Positions 44,692 to 54,756 of a stretch of 64,000 bases of DNA are shown one piece after another. Source of the DNA: Nitrospira sp. (GTDB taxonomy: Bacteria > Nitrospirota > Nitrospiria > Nitrospirales > Nitrospiraceae); the NCBI GenBank assembly GCA_005116835.1, contig SWDM01000019.1:124001-188000 (forward strand). The letters run 5' to 3'. A program made the translations under genes and the position numbers. The notes below the pieces were generated by a model. That model had not been told where the DNA came from, did no database searches, and was given only the letters and a program-made list of their open reading frames with translations. Position 1 is the stretch's first letter. Each line of letters begins with the position of its first letter.

Positions 44692-46503
44692 ATGAATTCC
44701 AGGACGAAGAATATACTTTTCTGGGTCGTCGTCGGCCTCTTCATGATTTTGCTGTTTAATCTCTTCAGTGTCCCGCACCATGAACCTGAAGAAGAAGTGA
44801 TCTTCAGCGAGTTTATGACTAAACTCGACAAGGGAGAGATCGAGCGGGTCATCATCAAGGCCAGCCACATCAGCGCCGTCATGAAAGACAAGACTCGTAT
44901 CCGGACTTACTCGGTGGAGTATCCCGAGTTGGTGCAAGTCTTGCGGGAGCGTGGCGTGCAGATCGAGGCCAAGCCACCAGATGAAAGCCCTTGGTACATC
45001 ACCTTCCTTGTGACCTGGGGCCCGTTTGTCCTGTTCCTGGGATTGTGGTTCTTCTTGATGCGACAAATGCAGATGGGTGGCAACAAGGCGATGTCGTTTG
45101 GGAAGAGCCGTGCTCGTCTGTTGACGGAGGAGCGTAAGAAGGTGCTGTTCTCCGACGTAGCCGGCGTCGATGAAGCCAAGGACGAAGTCCTTGAGATCAT
45201 CGAGTTCCTCAAGGATCCTCGCAAGTTTCAAAAGCTCGGCGGTCGCATTCCCAAAGGTGTCTTAATCGTCGGTCCTCCTGGGACAGGGAAAACTCTGTTG
45301 GCCAAGGCCATTGCCGGCGAGGCCAATGTGCCGTTCTTCAGCATCAGCGGATCGGACTTTGTTGAGATGTTTGTCGGGGTCGGGGCCTCTCGTGTTCGCG
45401 ACCTCTTTGAGCAGGGGAAGAAACACGCTCCCTGCATCATCTTTATCGACGAAATCGACGCGGTGGGTCGGCTTCGTGGGGCGGGATTGGGTGGCGGTCA
45501 CGATGAGCGTGAACAGACGCTCAACCAATTGCTCGTCGAGATGGATGGGTTCGATACGACAGAAGGCGTGATTTTGGTTGCGGCGACCAACAGGCCCGAT
45601 GTCCTTGACCCTGCCTTGCTCAGGCCTGGCCGTTTCGACCGGCAAGTAGTGGTGAATCGGCCCGACTTGCGCGGACGCGCTGAAATTCTCAAGGTACACA
45701 CGAAAAAGGTTCCCATTGCGGCGAATGTGGTGCTGGACAAGATCGCGCGCGGAACGCCTGGATTCTCAGGGGCCGATCTGGAGAACCTGGTCAATGAAGC
45801 GGCTCTCTGGGCTGCACGGCTCAACAAAAAAGAGGTTGAGCTGATCGACTTTGAAATGGCGAAAGACAAAGTGCTGATGGGTGCCGAACGAAAGAGCTTG
45901 GTCTTGAGCGATGAGGAGAAACGGACAACGGCCTATCATGAAGCAGGGCATGCCTTGATTGCTAAACTGATTCCGGGAACCGATCCGGTGCATAAGGTCA
46001 CGATTATTCCTCGCGGACGCGCCTTGGGCGTCACGATGCAGCTCCCTGTCGACGATCGGCACGGCTATTCGAAGGGGTACCTGTATAACCAGCTCGCGAT
46101 CCTCATGGGGGGACGTGTCGCTGAAGAGTTGGTCTTGAATGAGATGACGACCGGAGCAGGCAACGATCTCGAACGGGCGACCGACCTCGCAAGGAAAATG
46201 GTTTGTGAATGGGGCATGAGCGAAAAGATGGGGCCCCTGACATTCGGCAAACAAAACGAACAAGTGTTTCTTGGACGTGAGCTTGGGAGCCAGCGGGACT
46301 TCAGTGAATCGATCGCGATGGAAATTGACCAAGAAGTGAAGCGGCTTGTGATGGAGAACTATGATCGCACCAAGCGTCTGCTGACAGAAAATATGGTCAG
46401 TCTGAAGCGGTTGGCGGAAGCTCTTTTGGAAAAAGAAGTGCTTGACGGATCCGACATCGACAATATTCTCTTGCAGTCCTCATCGCAAGCAGTTCCTGCC
46501 TAA
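44692..46503 (+). CDS. ftsH: ATP-dependent zinc metalloprotease FtsH
   Basis: FtsH is a membrane-bound AAA protease that degrades regulatory and misassembled membrane proteins. The 603-residue protein has two N-terminal membrane helices (about 7-24 and 105-125) flanking a periplasmic part. Its AAA module has [28 protein letters not shown] and the second-region [20 protein letters not shown]. The zinc site is HEAGH, with [19 protein letters not shown] further on. AAGGAGA precedes the ATG. A perfect 12-base inverted repeat follows the stop. Confidence 0.98.
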   Translation: MNSRTKNILFWVVVGLFMILLFNLFSVPHHEPEEEVIFSEFMTKLDKGEIERVIIKASHISAVMKDKTRIRTYSVEYPELVQVLRERGVQIEAKPPDESPWYITFLVTWGPFVLFLGLWFFLMRQMQMGGNKAMSFGKSRARLLTEERKKVLFSDVAGVDEAKDEVLEIIEFLKDPRKFQKLGGRIPKGVLIVGPPGTGKTLLAKAIAGEANVPFFSISGSDFVEMFVGVGASRVRDLFEQGKKHAPCIIFIDEIDAVGRLRGAGLGGGHDEREQTLNQLLVEMDGFDTTEGVILVAATNRPDVLDPALLRPGRFDRQVVVNRPDLRGRAEILKVHTKKVPIAANVVLDKIARGTPGFSGADLENLVNEAALWAARLNKKEVELIDFEMAKDKVLMGAERKSLVLSDEEKRTTAYHEAGHALIAKLIPGTDPVHKVTIIPRGRALGVTMQLPVDDRHGYSKGYLYNQLAILMGGRVAEELVLNEMTTGAGNDLERATDLARKMVCEWGMSEKMGPLTFGKQNEQVFLGRELGSQRDFSESIAMEIDQEVKRLVMENYDRTKRLLTENMVSLKRLAEALLEKEVLDGSDIDNILLQSSSQAVPA

Positions 46504-46518
46504 TCATGCATACCTGAT

Positions 46519-46553
46519 CCCGGGACTCCATTTCAGGGCATTGGAGTCCCGGG
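46519..46553. terminator. Hairpin after ftsH
   Basis: CCCGGGACTCCA (46519-46530) pairs perfectly with TGGAGTCCCGGG (46542-46553) around an 11-base loop. There is no T run on either side, so intrinsic termination is unproven. It may instead stabilise the 3' end of the ftsH mRNA. Confidence 0.55.
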
Positions 46554-46660
46554 GCAGTACATCTGACCGACAATGCCGAGAAGGCGGCCTTCTCCTGTTT
46601 GGGCTCTGCCCTGCCTCTATACGGTTACGTGTAGGTGGCAGTGACGCATCAGTCTCGGCT

Positions 46661-46750
46661 GTCTAGTTGATCTGGTTTATTTGGGTTGTCTTGTTTACTT
46701 GGTTCTCTGGACAACCAGATGAACTAAACAAACCAATTCAACCAAATAAC
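46661..46750. repeat. GT/AC quasi-hairpin repeat, copy 4
   Basis: The left arm has GTCTAGTTGATCTGGTTTAT and GTTTACTTGGTTCTCTGG words; the right arm is ACAACCAGATGAACTAAAC and AACCAATTCAACCAAATAAC. It lies between ftsH and folP, ending 27 bases before the likely folP start. Confidence 0.8.
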
Positions 46751-46777
46751 ATGTTAATTAATCGGAGGCACAGTCGT

Positions 46778-47662
46778 GTGGTGAGAGAGCCTAAGTTATT
46801 GACCAGACAGGCAAAGGATCGGCTGATTGAGTTTCACGATCGGCCGTTGATTATGGGCGTCGTTAATGTGACGCCCGATTCCTTCTTTGACGGTGGCCGC
46901 TACTTGGATACAGATGCCGCTGTGGCCCATGCCGTTCGCTTGGTGGAAGAAGGGGCGGATCTTTTGGATCTGGGCGCAGAGTCGACGCGGCCCGGCGCTG
47001 AAATCGTGAGCGAAGACGAAGAACTACGTCGTGTGATTCCCGTTGTGGCCGCATTGGCAAAAGTCGTCACCGTTCCCATCTCCATCGATACCTCGAAGGC
47101 TGCGGTCGCGCAAGCGGCCCTCGACGCAGGAGCGGTCATTGTCAACGATGTGACGGCATTACGAGGCGACCCGGCGATGGTCGAGGTCGTTGCCCGTGCG
47201 GGGGCTGGAATCGTCCTCATGCACATGCAGGGCATGCCTCGTACCATGCAGCAAGCTCCCCATTACGATGATGTCCTTGGTGAGGTTTCTGCGTTTTTCG
47301 AGGATCGGGTTCGTTTTGCAATAGCGCATGGCATTGCGCGAAGGCAGATCATTCTTGATCCAGGGATTGGATTTGGTAAGCTGCTCATACATAACCTAGC
47401 GTTGTTAGCCCAATTGGTTCAGTTTCATCAGTTTGACTGTCCATTACTGGTCGGTGTTTCACAAAAGGGGTTCCTGGGTCAGATCCTCGATCGCCCGGTC
47501 CAGGAACGTCAATGGGGTACTGCGGCGGCAGTGGCCATGGCCGTCGATCGCGGAGCTGAGATCCTGCGCGTGCATGATGTGAGGGCCATGAAAGATGTGG
47601 TTCAAGTGGCAGCGGCAATGAGTCGAGAAACAATCGTATCGAGGAAAGCTCAACATGCGTAA
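46778..47662 (+). CDS. folP: Dihydropteroate synthase
   Basis: FolP joins para-aminobenzoate to dihydropterin pyrophosphate in folate synthesis. Motifs are [58 protein letters not shown] and [12 protein letters not shown]. The open frame reaches back through the repeat to 46667 and has an ATG at 46751. GGAGG at 46764-46768 instead fits the GTG at 46778 (9-base spacing), giving 294 residues; a GTG at 46781 is possible. It overlaps glmM by 8 bases. Confidence 0.94.
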   Translation: MVREPKLLTRQAKDRLIEFHDRPLIMGVVNVTPDSFFDGGRYLDTDAAVAHAVRLVEEGADLLDLGAESTRPGAEIVSEDEELRRVIPVVAALAKVVTVPISIDTSKAAVAQAALDAGAVIVNDVTALRGDPAMVEVVARAGAGIVLMHMQGMPRTMQQAPHYDDVLGEVSAFFEDRVRFAIAHGIARRQIILDPGIGFGKLLIHNLALLAQLVQFHQFDCPLLVGVSQKGFLGQILDRPVQERQWGTAAAVAMAVDRGAEILRVHDVRAMKDVVQVAAAMSRETIVSRKAQHA

Positions 47663-49004
47663 ATTGTTTGGTACCGATGGCGTTCGCGGGGTCGCCAACC
47701 GCGATCCCATGACCAGCGAGATAGCGATGCAACTGGGGCGAGCTGCCGCGCATTTGTTTAAGCGCCGGGCTGGACGCCACCAGATTGTGATCGGTAAGGA
47801 TACCCGCATCTCCGGCTATATGTTGGAGTCGGCGCTGACCTCTGGGATTTGCTCGATGGGTGTGGATGTGTTGCTGGTCGGTCCGATGCCGACGCCGGCG
47901 ATTGCGTTTTTGACGAGGAGTTTGCGGGCGGATGCAGGGGTTATGATTTCAGCCTCGCACAATCCCTATCAGGATAACGGGATCAAGTTTTTTTCCAACG
48001 ACGGATTCAAGCTTCCGGATGAAATGGAAGCCCGCATTGAGGAGCTCATTGTTTCAAACGAAATTGCCCATCTAAGACCGACGGCTGATGACATCGGGAA
48101 AGCCCATCGAATCGACGACGCCGAGGGACGTTACATCGAGTTCGTCAAGCGATCTCTCCCTAAAGAGCTGGATTTCCAGGGGATTAAGATGGTGGTGGAT
48201 TGCGCGAATGGCGCGGCCTATAAGGTCGCGCCGACCGTATTGCGTGAGCTGGGGGCGAAGGTTGAGGTGATTGGGAATAAGCCTGACGGAATGAATATCA
48301 ATGCCGGCTGCGGCGCCGTGCATCCTGAACTATTGCAGAAGGCCGTACACGAGCATGGAGCTGATCTAGGGGTCGCGTTGGACGGGGATGCCGATCGCGC
48401 CATCTTTGTCTGCGAGCAGGGGCGTGTTGTGGACGGTGATCATATTATGGCGATGTTGGCGCTCGATCTTCAACGCCAAGGACAATTGGCAAAGCAGACG
48501 GTGGTGGGGACCGTCATGAGCAATTTCGGATTGGAATTGGCGATGACGAAAGCCGGCATTAGCCTTGAGCGGACTGCAGTCGGTGATAGATACCTGCTAG
48601 AACGGATGTTGGCGGAGGGATACAACTTCGGCGGCGAACAATCCGGCCATTTTATTTTCCTCGATCATAATACAACCGGCGACGGCTTGATCTCCGCATT
48701 GCAAGTCCTGTCGCTGCTGAAGCGCACAGGGAAACCCTTGTCCGAACTGGCTCAAGCCATGACGGCAGTACCTCAAGTGTTACTCAATGTAAGCGTCACG
48801 AAGAAGCCGAGCCTCGACAGGGTTCCGGAATTGCAACGCGCGATTTCAGAAAGCGAACAGCGGCTCAACGGGAGTGGACGCGTGTTGGTGCGCTACTCCG
48901 GGACCGAACCTCTGTTGCGAGTGATGGTCGAGGGGAAAAGCGATAGCTTGATTCGTGAAGTGGCCAATCATCTTGTAGAAGTCGTCAAGACGCATCTCGG
49001 TTAG
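47655..49004 (+). CDS. glmM: Phosphoglucosamine mutase
   Basis: GlmM interconverts glucosamine 6- and 1-phosphate for peptidoglycan and lipopolysaccharide precursors. The 449-residue protein begins [17 protein letters not shown] and has the phosphorylated Ser101 in [18 protein letters not shown]. The metal loop [12 protein letters not shown], the sugar loop [10 protein letters not shown] and the phosphate-binding [13 protein letters not shown] are also present. The folP-glmM order is common in bacteria. Confidence 0.98.
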   Translation: MRKLFGTDGVRGVANRDPMTSEIAMQLGRAAAHLFKRRAGRHQIVIGKDTRISGYMLESALTSGICSMGVDVLLVGPMPTPAIAFLTRSLRADAGVMISASHNPYQDNGIKFFSNDGFKLPDEMEARIEELIVSNEIAHLRPTADDIGKAHRIDDAEGRYIEFVKRSLPKELDFQGIKMVVDCANGAAYKVAPTVLRELGAKVEVIGNKPDGMNINAGCGAVHPELLQKAVHEHGADLGVALDGDADRAIFVCEQGRVVDGDHIMAMLALDLQRQGQLAKQTVVGTVMSNFGLELAMTKAGISLERTAVGDRYLLERMLAEGYNFGGEQSGHFIFLDHNTTGDGLISALQVLSLLKRTGKPLSELAQAMTAVPQVLLNVSVTKKPSLDRVPELQRAISESEQRLNGSGRVLVRYSGTEPLLRVMVEGKSDSLIREVANHLVEVVKTHLG

Positions 49005-49032
49005 GTTTTCTCATCCTCCCTGAGGCAGGCTG

Positions 49033-51576
49033 ATGCTGCCGTCCCTCGCCGCTACTTTCATTGTCGGACTATTCGTCGGTTCGCAGATTCAGTTTTTCCC
49101 TCTGTCCGCCTCATTCCTGCTTCTCTTCGCTGCGCTTGGCGCTTTCCTCCTCGAACGGTTGAATCGTTATTCTGCCAGTCAGGCGACATGGCTCTACGGA
49201 ACAGTCTTGTTTGGCGTTGTCTATTGGGCAGTGGCTGTCAACTTGACTGCCAAACCTCCAATAAACGAGTCATCGCCCGATTCGATAAGGGAGATTACCG
49301 GTCGTATTGTGGCTCCAGTTCAACAGGCGCCGCAACGTCTTGTCATGATCATACGATCGGACGATCGAATCGATGAGTCGGGACAGTCCAGACAGGTCAA
49401 ACTGACCTGGCGCGAGAATGAACGAATATTCTTTCAGGGCGATGTGGTCGCCTTTCGTGAAAAATTGCGCCGTCCGAGCGGATCCTTGAATCCAGGTGGA
49501 TTCGACTATGAAGCCTATCTGGAACGGCAGGGGATCGATGCGGTTGCCACGGTGACCGGACCAGAGACGGTGAGGTTCATTGAATCAGGACAAACGCATA
49601 TCTGGTGGTCTGTCTGGAATCGATTCGATCGGTGGCGGAGCAGTATCCGTCTCGCAGCAATACAGACTATTTCCCAGCCGGCGCTGGGGCTCTATCTGGG
49701 CATTATCATCGGCGATCGCGGCTATTTGGATCAAGATCTGAGCGATCAATTCATGGTGACCGGAACGGTCCATCTCCTGTCTATTTCAGGGAGCCACCTG
49801 GGTCTCGTTGCGCTGCTCATCTTTACGGTCGTCAGATGGTCCACGCTGTTATTGCCTGCGGATTGGCTTCTAACGCTGTCTCGGAGAATCACGCCGACTC
49901 GCCTGGCCGTTCTCTGTACCTTCCCTCCGGTTGCAGCCTATGCCTGCCTGGCAGGGGCGGAATTGGCAACGATGCGGTCGTTGCTGATGATGGCTGTGGG
50001 GCTGGGCGCGATCTGGCTCGGCCAGGAACGTCGTCTATTCCATGCCCTCTCTGCCGCCGCAATGGGGATGTTGCTGCATGATCCTCAGGCGCTGTTCGAT
50101 ATTTCCTTTCAACTCTCCTTCTTGTCCGTCATGGCGATTGTCGTGTGGATTTCCTGGCCTGCTACGAAGGAGCCAGAACCGGAAGAGGCGCCGGAGAAGA
50201 CGGCAACCATCAAAACCTGCCTTCGATGGGGGAAAGACTCCATGGTCATGAGCGGGGTTGTCACCCTGGTGACCCTTCCGCTTGTTGCATATTATTTCAA
50301 TCAATTTCCTTGGCTTGGCCTATTCACCAATATTATGGCAGTTCCTGTGATGGGGGTTCTGTTGGTTCCAGTCGGGCTATGCGCTGCTGTTTGGCAGATT
50401 TTGGGTGAGGCAAGCACCTTGCCTCTGGCTTCACTAAATCAGTGGCTGCTCGAATACTTTGTTATGGCGATACGTTTTGTGTCGATGCTGCCTGGAGGAG
50501 AATGGCATGTCGCAGCCCCCTCCGTTCCTACCATGTTGTTATTTTATGCTTGCCTAGTCGTCATCTGGAAGCACAAGGGGCGACCGGTATTCCGGTGTGC
50601 TGCGGGAGCCGGAGCGTTGTTGGTATTACTCTGGTGGGCCTGGTCGCCGCGTGTGTTTCTTGACGGGGATCGCTTCCGAGTGACGTTCTTGGATGTGGGA
50701 CAAGGCGATAGCGCGGTCGTTGAGTTGCCTGATGGACAGGTGGTCTTGATCGATGGAGGGGCGACCTATGAGCGATTCGACATGGGCCGTGGGGTGGTGG
50801 CTCCTTTTCTCTGGAACCGGGGAATACGTGTTATCGATCAGGTCATCGGCACACATCCCCAGCTCGATCATGTCGGAGGTCTGGCTTGGGTGGTACGCCA
50901 TTTCGGCGTGAACCGTTATTGGGGATCGGGAGAGACTCGTGAAGAATTGTTCTATAGGCGATTGCAGCAGTCATTGGCCGATCGAGGGTTACAAGAGCAG
51001 GTGGCCAAAGAGGGACAGGAGATTCTGTCGGTCGGTTCCTGCAGGATGGCAGTGCTCAACCCGTCGGACGATGCGCCACTCAACGTGGCACAACGCGATA
51101 GCAATGTGAGTGGACATAGGTTGAACAATCGTTCAGTGGTGACCCGGCTGACTTGTGGTGATCACAGGATGCTCTTCGCTGCGGATGTCGAGCAAGATGG
51201 CTTGGCACGGATGGCCCATGCACTGTCTCATGGTCCGGTCGAGGTTCTGAAGGTGCCTCATCACGGTGCATTGAGTTCGTTGAATCGTGATTGGTTGACA
51301 ACAGTGCATCCTCGGTATGCGGTATTTTCAGCAGGGCGCCATAATCGGTACAGACATCCGGCGGCTGCCGTACTCGATGCCTATCGGGCGGAGGGCAGTA
51401 TGCTCTTGAGAACTGATCATGATGGTGGAGTATGGTTTACCGGAGCAGTCTCCGACCCAGTGCTTCAAGTGCATCGCGCTCGGGAGCTAGTGGCACAGCC
51501 GACAAACCCTGCGTCGTGCTTCTGGAGCTGTGAACAAGCGAACTGGGTACGTGTATGGAAACGATGGCGCGAGTGA
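49033..51576 (+). CDS. comEC: DNA-uptake channel protein ComEC/Rec2
   Basis: ComEC is the inner-membrane channel for single-stranded DNA in natural transformation. The 847-residue protein has an N-terminal membrane pair and soluble OB-like region (about 1-190), a Competence-domain membrane block (HLLSISGSHLGLVALLIF) and a C-terminal metallo-beta-lactamase-like domain. That domain has FRVTFLDVGQGDSAVVELP, LIDGG, GTHPQLDHVGGL and VPHHGALSS. One metal-motif position is Gln instead of the usual acidic residue. A ComEA-like gene lies 5 kb on, so part of a transformation apparatus is present. Confidence 0.94.
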   Translation: MLPSLAATFIVGLFVGSQIQFFPLSASFLLLFAALGAFLLERLNRYSASQATWLYGTVLFGVVYWAVAVNLTAKPPINESSPDSIREITGRIVAPVQQAPQRLVMIIRSDDRIDESGQSRQVKLTWRENERIFFQGDVVAFREKLRRPSGSLNPGGFDYEAYLERQGIDAVATVTGPETVRFIESGQTHIWWSVWNRFDRWRSSIRLAAIQTISQPALGLYLGIIIGDRGYLDQDLSDQFMVTGTVHLLSISGSHLGLVALLIFTVVRWSTLLLPADWLLTLSRRITPTRLAVLCTFPPVAAYACLAGAELATMRSLLMMAVGLGAIWLGQERRLFHALSAAAMGMLLHDPQALFDISFQLSFLSVMAIVVWISWPATKEPEPEEAPEKTATIKTCLRWGKDSMVMSGVVTLVTLPLVAYYFNQFPWLGLFTNIMAVPVMGVLLVPVGLCAAVWQILGEASTLPLASLNQWLLEYFVMAIRFVSMLPGGEWHVAAPSVPTMLLFYACLVVIWKHKGRPVFRCAAGAGALLVLLWWAWSPRVFLDGDRFRVTFLDVGQGDSAVVELPDGQVVLIDGGATYERFDMGRGVVAPFLWNRGIRVIDQVIGTHPQLDHVGGLAWVVRHFGVNRYWGSGETREELFYRRLQQSLADRGLQEQVAKEGQEILSVGSCRMAVLNPSDDAPLNVAQRDSNVSGHRLNNRSVVTRLTCGDHRMLFAADVEQDGLARMAHALSHGPVEVLKVPHHGALSSLNRDWLTTVHPRYAVFSAGRHNRYRHPAAAVLDAYRAEGSMLLRTDHDGGVWFTGAVSDPVLQVHRARELVAQPTNPASCFWSCEQANWVRVWKRWRE

Positions 51577-51578
51577 TA

Positions 51579-51650
51579 CTGGTTTGTTTGGTTTTTTTGG
51601 TTGAACGAAACTAACCAGACAAACCGAAACAACCAAACAAACCAAATAAC
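51579..51650. repeat. GT/AC quasi-hairpin repeat, copy 5
   Basis: This is the shortest and most regular copy. CTGGTTTGTTTGGTTTTTT is followed by GGTTGAACGAAAC, then AACCAGACAAACCGAAACAA and CCAAACAAACCAAATAACG. The outer arms pair well (TGGTTTGTTTGGTT with AACCAAACAAACCA). It begins 3 bases after the comEC stop and precedes mtnA. Confidence 0.85.
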
Positions 51651-51704
51651 GTTTTTTCTGCCGGGGGCTTGCACTCAGCCGCAGTTCCCGCTACAAGATT
51701 CCTC

Positions 51705-52736
51705 ATGGTTCCTACCGTCGAATGGAAAGATGGCGCAGTACGGCTGCTCGACCAAAGCCGCTTGCCGGAGTTCGTTGAATTTCTTGACTGCCGGGATTAT
51801 CAGACCGTCGCCGAGGCTATTCGCAGCCTCAAGGTCAGAGGAGCCCCGGCCATTGGTGTGACCGCGGCCATGGGGGTCGCACTCGGCGCTCAATCGGTCG
51901 TAGCTACCGATTATGAGTCCTTCACGAAGGAGGTCCTGGTAATCTGCGGTCACCTCGCAGCCACCAGGCCGACGGCGGTGAACCTGTTTTGGGCCATCGA
52001 ACGAATGAAAAGCCTGCTTACCTCCTTACACACGCAACCCATTGCCTCTATCAAAGCCGCCCTCTTGAAGGAATCTCAAGTGATTCTCGATGAAGATATC
52101 GCCCTCTGTAAGGCGATGGGCCAGCACGGAGCGAAACTCATTGCGACTGGTCAAACGGTGCTGACCCACTGTAATGCTGGCGCGTTGGCGACCGCCGGGT
52201 ACGGAACGGCATTGGGCGTCATTCGCGCAGCCTGGGAGCAGGGGAAGAAAATTCAAGTCATTGCAGATGAAACCAGGCCGGTGCTGCAGGGCGCGAGGCT
52301 GACAGCCTGGGAGTTGATGCAGGACAAGATTCCCGTGACCCTCATTACGGACAATATGGCCGGCTCACTCATGCGGCAAGGGAAGATTCAGCTCTGTATC
52401 GTGGGGGCCGATAGGATTGCGGCAAATGGGGACGTAGCCAACAAGATCGGCACCTATTCAGTCGCTGTGTTGGCGAACGCTCATGGGATTCCATTTTATG
52501 TGGCCGCACCCTATTCCACGATCGATCTGAAGACCAAATCAGGAGAAGATATTCCAATCGAACAACGGAATCCCTCAGAAGTTACCACCATCCACGGCAG
52601 CCACCCCGTGGCGCCCAAAGGAGTCGCAGTCTACAATCCCGCGTTCGACGTGACCCCGGCAGAGTTGATCACCGGTATCATCACAGAACGAGGCGTCTTC
52701 AAGCCTGGCGAATTGGCCGACCAGTTTCGGTCATGA
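51705..52736 (+). CDS. mtnA: Methylthioribose-1-phosphate isomerase
   Basis: MtnA isomerises methylthioribose-1-phosphate in methionine salvage; homologues also act on related pentose phosphates. The roughly 343-residue protein has [36 protein letters not shown], the catalytic Cys in [19 protein letters not shown], and the Asp in [20 protein letters not shown]. The ATG at 51705 fits the family N-terminus; an upstream start at 51669 is possible. No other methionine-salvage gene is nearby. Confidence 0.93.
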   Translation: MVPTVEWKDGAVRLLDQSRLPEFVEFLDCRDYQTVAEAIRSLKVRGAPAIGVTAAMGVALGAQSVVATDYESFTKEVLVICGHLAATRPTAVNLFWAIERMKSLLTSLHTQPIASIKAALLKESQVILDEDIALCKAMGQHGAKLIATGQTVLTHCNAGALATAGYGTALGVIRAAWEQGKKIQVIADETRPVLQGARLTAWELMQDKIPVTLITDNMAGSLMRQGKIQLCIVGADRIAANGDVANKIGTYSVAVLANAHGIPFYVAAPYSTIDLKTKSGEDIPIEQRNPSEVTTIHGSHPVAPKGVAVYNPAFDVTPAELITGIITERGVFKPGELADQFRS

Positions 52737-52886
52737 CTTGCCGCTCCCATATCGTTCCCGCTGAATGATCTTCCAGCCAACGTCGACTTTCCAATCAAGA
52801 CTCTTGACCTGATCACACTCTGCCGAAGTTTGAGAAGGAAATAATGAAGCAATTCGGAGGGCGTCACCCAACGACCGATGGTTCAC
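52731..52886 (-). CDS. Small ORF coupled to HepT, function unknown
   Basis: A 51-codon frame begins at a GTG that overlaps the HepT stop codon (GTGA) and runs to 52731, crossing the mtnA stop on the other strand by six bases. The product reads [19 protein letters not shown], then [20 protein letters not shown] and [11 protein letters not shown]. It has coding-like composition and a plausible amphipathic helix plus a Trp-rich strand. No family is recognised. It could be a third gene of the HepT-MntA operon or the retained end of a larger protein. Confidence 0.4.
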   Translation of the reverse strand: MNHRSLGDALRIASLFPSQTSAECDQVKSLDWKVDVGWKIIQRERYGSGKS

Positions 52887-53257
52887 GCGCGCGCGTTACG
52901 TAGGTGTTCATCCAGGGTTTTTAGCAGGGGGAGATGCGAGGAGAGCCGGCGATACACATCCTTGGCGAGCGCTTCGTCATAGGTGTGGGCAGTACGATTT
53001 CTGTCTTCGAGCATGGCCAGCCACCCGGCTTCGTCACCGATCCAGCCATTCTTGTATGCCAGCTTGAGGCAACCTTTCGGCGATTGGCAGTCTAGCCCTT
53101 CAGTACGCGCCTGTTCTTGGATCACTTTCCAGGCCAATTCAAAGCAAAACTCAAAGCGCTGGATGGCGGCATCTCGGGTGAGGTCTGTTTCCGGAGCCAT
53201 GAGGGCTTCGTTGAAGCGCACGATGGCGTGGCTGAAACTGTCGCGCCGTGTGGTCAT
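52883..53257 (-). CDS. hepT: HEPN-family toxin (HepT-like)
   Basis: This 124-residue HEPN protein is of the nucleotidyltransferase-substrate-binding type (HI0074-like). It has FEFCFELAWKVIQE and KAYKNGWIG-type family segments (here LAYKNGWIGDEAGWLAML) and the active motif RNRTAHTY, which fits R-x4-H-x-Y. In type VII systems this motif cleaves RNA and its Tyr is the site of AMPylation by MntA. It overlaps the upstream nucleotidyltransferase gene by four bases. All key residues are present, so an active toxin is expected (inference). Confidence 0.9.
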   Translation of the reverse strand: MTTRRDSFSHAIVRFNEALMAPETDLTRDAAIQRFEFCFELAWKVIQEQARTEGLDCQSPKGCLKLAYKNGWIGDEAGWLAMLEDRNRTAHTYDEALAKDVYRRLSSHLPLLKTLDEHLRNARA

Positions 53258-53562
53258 ACGCGGACTCCGTGACGAATGATTTCATTTCTGAACGCCTCGC
53301 CTACGGTGTGGAGATCTACGAGGTCGATTTCATGAAGCGTTGCCACGTTGTCCGCAAGTGCTCGGAGCTCGGCCAGTAGCTCAGGTGGGAAAGCCGTGGA
53401 ACCGGAAATTGCGATGTCCACGTCGGCGTGGGGCCTGGCTGTGCCTTTTGGCCAGGACCCAAACCAGATCACCTCGATGTCAGTGCCTAGGACGAGTCTG
53501 GCTAGATGGGCGACCTCTTGCGCGATCTGTCGAGGCCGAGCTATGAGTTCTTCGTGGAGCAT
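53254..53562 (-). CDS. mntA: MntA-like nucleotidyltransferase antitoxin
   Basis: This 102-residue minimal nucleotidyltransferase carries WFGSWPKGTARPHADVDIAI, the G-S-x10-D-x-D signature of polymerase-beta-like enzymes. In characterised pairs MntA polyadenylates or AMPylates the HEPN toxin on its Tyr and so inactivates it. It is the first gene of the minus-strand operon and overlaps hepT by ATGA. No strong promoter was recognised directly upstream. Confidence 0.9.
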   Translation of the reverse strand: MLHEELIARPRQIAQEVAHLARLVLGTDIEVIWFGSWPKGTARPHADVDIAISGSTAFPPELLAELRALADNVATLHEIDLVDLHTVGEAFRNEIIRHGVRV

Positions 53563-53782
53563 GTGCCCAGTGTAACGGTTCTAGCAATGATGTCAACAAG
53601 GCTGGCCTGATCTCTTGCCTTCTCTGATGGCCCGCCATCGACCTATTTCCACGTTATCTCCTTACGGCAATATGGGCGCCCTGTCAATTGAGTCGTTCCT
53701 GGCGACGAGCCACTTCACCTATACACTTCCAACGCAGAACACTGATGGAGCGAGGTCGAGGAATTTGTCGCATCTTCGGCTC
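53563..53782. other. Spacer between mntA and the ndk promoter
   Basis: No gene is supported. A 74-codon frame at 53615-53839 runs through the ndk promoter and has no family resemblance. Confidence 0.4.
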
Positions 53783-53811
53783 TTGCAAGCCTATTATCAG
53801 CCACTTATAAT
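53783..53811 (+). promoter_or_regulatory. Promoter of ndk-gcvH-lpdA
   Basis: TTGCAA (53783-53788), 17 bases, and a perfect TATAAT (53806-53811) lie 52 bases before the ndk start. A CTGGAGGA ribosome-binding sequence follows near 53840. Confidence 0.8.
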
Positions 53812-53863
53812 GCGCCAGCGCTGTTCAATCTATTTCTAACTGTCTGGAGGAATCTCAGAGCCT

Positions 53864-54283
53864 ATGAGTGAACGAACCTTAGCCATTATCAAGCCTGATG
53901 CGGTGAAGAAGAACGCGATCGGCGATATTATTTCCCGTTATGAAAAAGCCGGCCTGAAGCCTGTGGCCATCCGCATGATGCAGTTCTCCAAATCGACGGC
54001 CGAAGGGTTTTATGCCGTGCATAAAGCCCGTCCGTTTTTCGATAGCCTTTGCACGTTCATGGTATCAGGCCCGGTCGTGGTGCTGGTCCTGCAGGGTGAC
54101 AATGCGATCAAGAAGAACCGTGAGCTGATGGGAGCGACCGATCCGGCCAAGGCAGAGACCGGCACGATTCGCAAGGCCCATGGGGCGAACATTGAATTCA
54201 ACGCCGTGCATGGCTCCGATTCGCCGGAGACCGCCAAGTTCGAGATCGGATACTTCTTCGCTGAAATGGATTTAGTCGGATAG
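53864..54283 (+). CDS. ndk: Nucleoside diphosphate kinase
   Basis: Ndk equalises nucleoside triphosphate pools by a phospho-His intermediate. The 139-residue protein begins [20 protein letters not shown], has [20 protein letters not shown] and the active His in [20 protein letters not shown]. It starts a transcript with a near-consensus promoter and is followed after 20 bases by gcvH. Confidence 0.97.
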   Translation: MSERTLAIIKPDAVKKNAIGDIISRYEKAGLKPVAIRMMQFSKSTAEGFYAVHKARPFFDSLCTFMVSGPVVVLVLQGDNAIKKNRELMGATDPAKAETGTIRKAHGANIEFNAVHGSDSPETAKFEIGYFFAEMDLVG

Positions 54284-54303
54284 GACGACCGAGGGGAGAG
54301 AGC

Positions 54304-54690
54304 ATGATTCCTCAAGAGCTTCGTTACCACGAAGAGCATGAATGGGTGCGAGTGAGCGGTACACAAGCGACCGTCGGCATCAGTCATTTTGCCCAGGATG
54401 CATTGGGCGATATCGTCTTCATCGATATGCCGAAGCCAGGCTCTGTCGTCACGGCAGGGCAGCAGATCGGTGAAGTCGAATCGACCAAGACAACCTCCAC
54501 GATCTACACGCCCGTGAGCGGCACCATTGTGAAGGTGAATGCCGACTTGAAGGATCACCCGGAAGTGGTGAATTCAGATCCTTACGGCAAAGGTTGGATG
54601 GTGGTCATCGATTTGTCGAATACGGGTGAGATAGACAAGCTCATGACGGCTGCCCAGTACGAAACCTTTCTTGCCGGCCAGAAACATTGA
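54304..54690 (+). CDS. gcvH: Glycine cleavage system H protein
   Basis: This lipoyl carrier shuttles the aminomethyl group in glycine cleavage and, in some bacteria, donates lipoyl groups to other complexes. The 128-residue protein has YHEEHEWVRVSGTQATVGIS, FAQDALGDIVFIDMP and the lipoylated Lys in GEVESTKTTSTIYTPVSG. The GGGGAGAG ribosome-binding sequence is strong. No gcvT or gcvP is in the window; the adjoining lpdA supplies the L-protein. Confidence 0.96.
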   Translation: MIPQELRYHEEHEWVRVSGTQATVGISHFAQDALGDIVFIDMPKPGSVVTAGQQIGEVESTKTTSTIYTPVSGTIVKVNADLKDHPEVVNSDPYGKGWMVVIDLSNTGEIDKLMTAAQYETFLAGQKH

Positions 54691-54756
54691 ACCCTTGTGT
54701 GTGGGGAATTTTGGTGCATTTCGCAATGAATCACTCGGCAATGAGCCGGTGACTCA

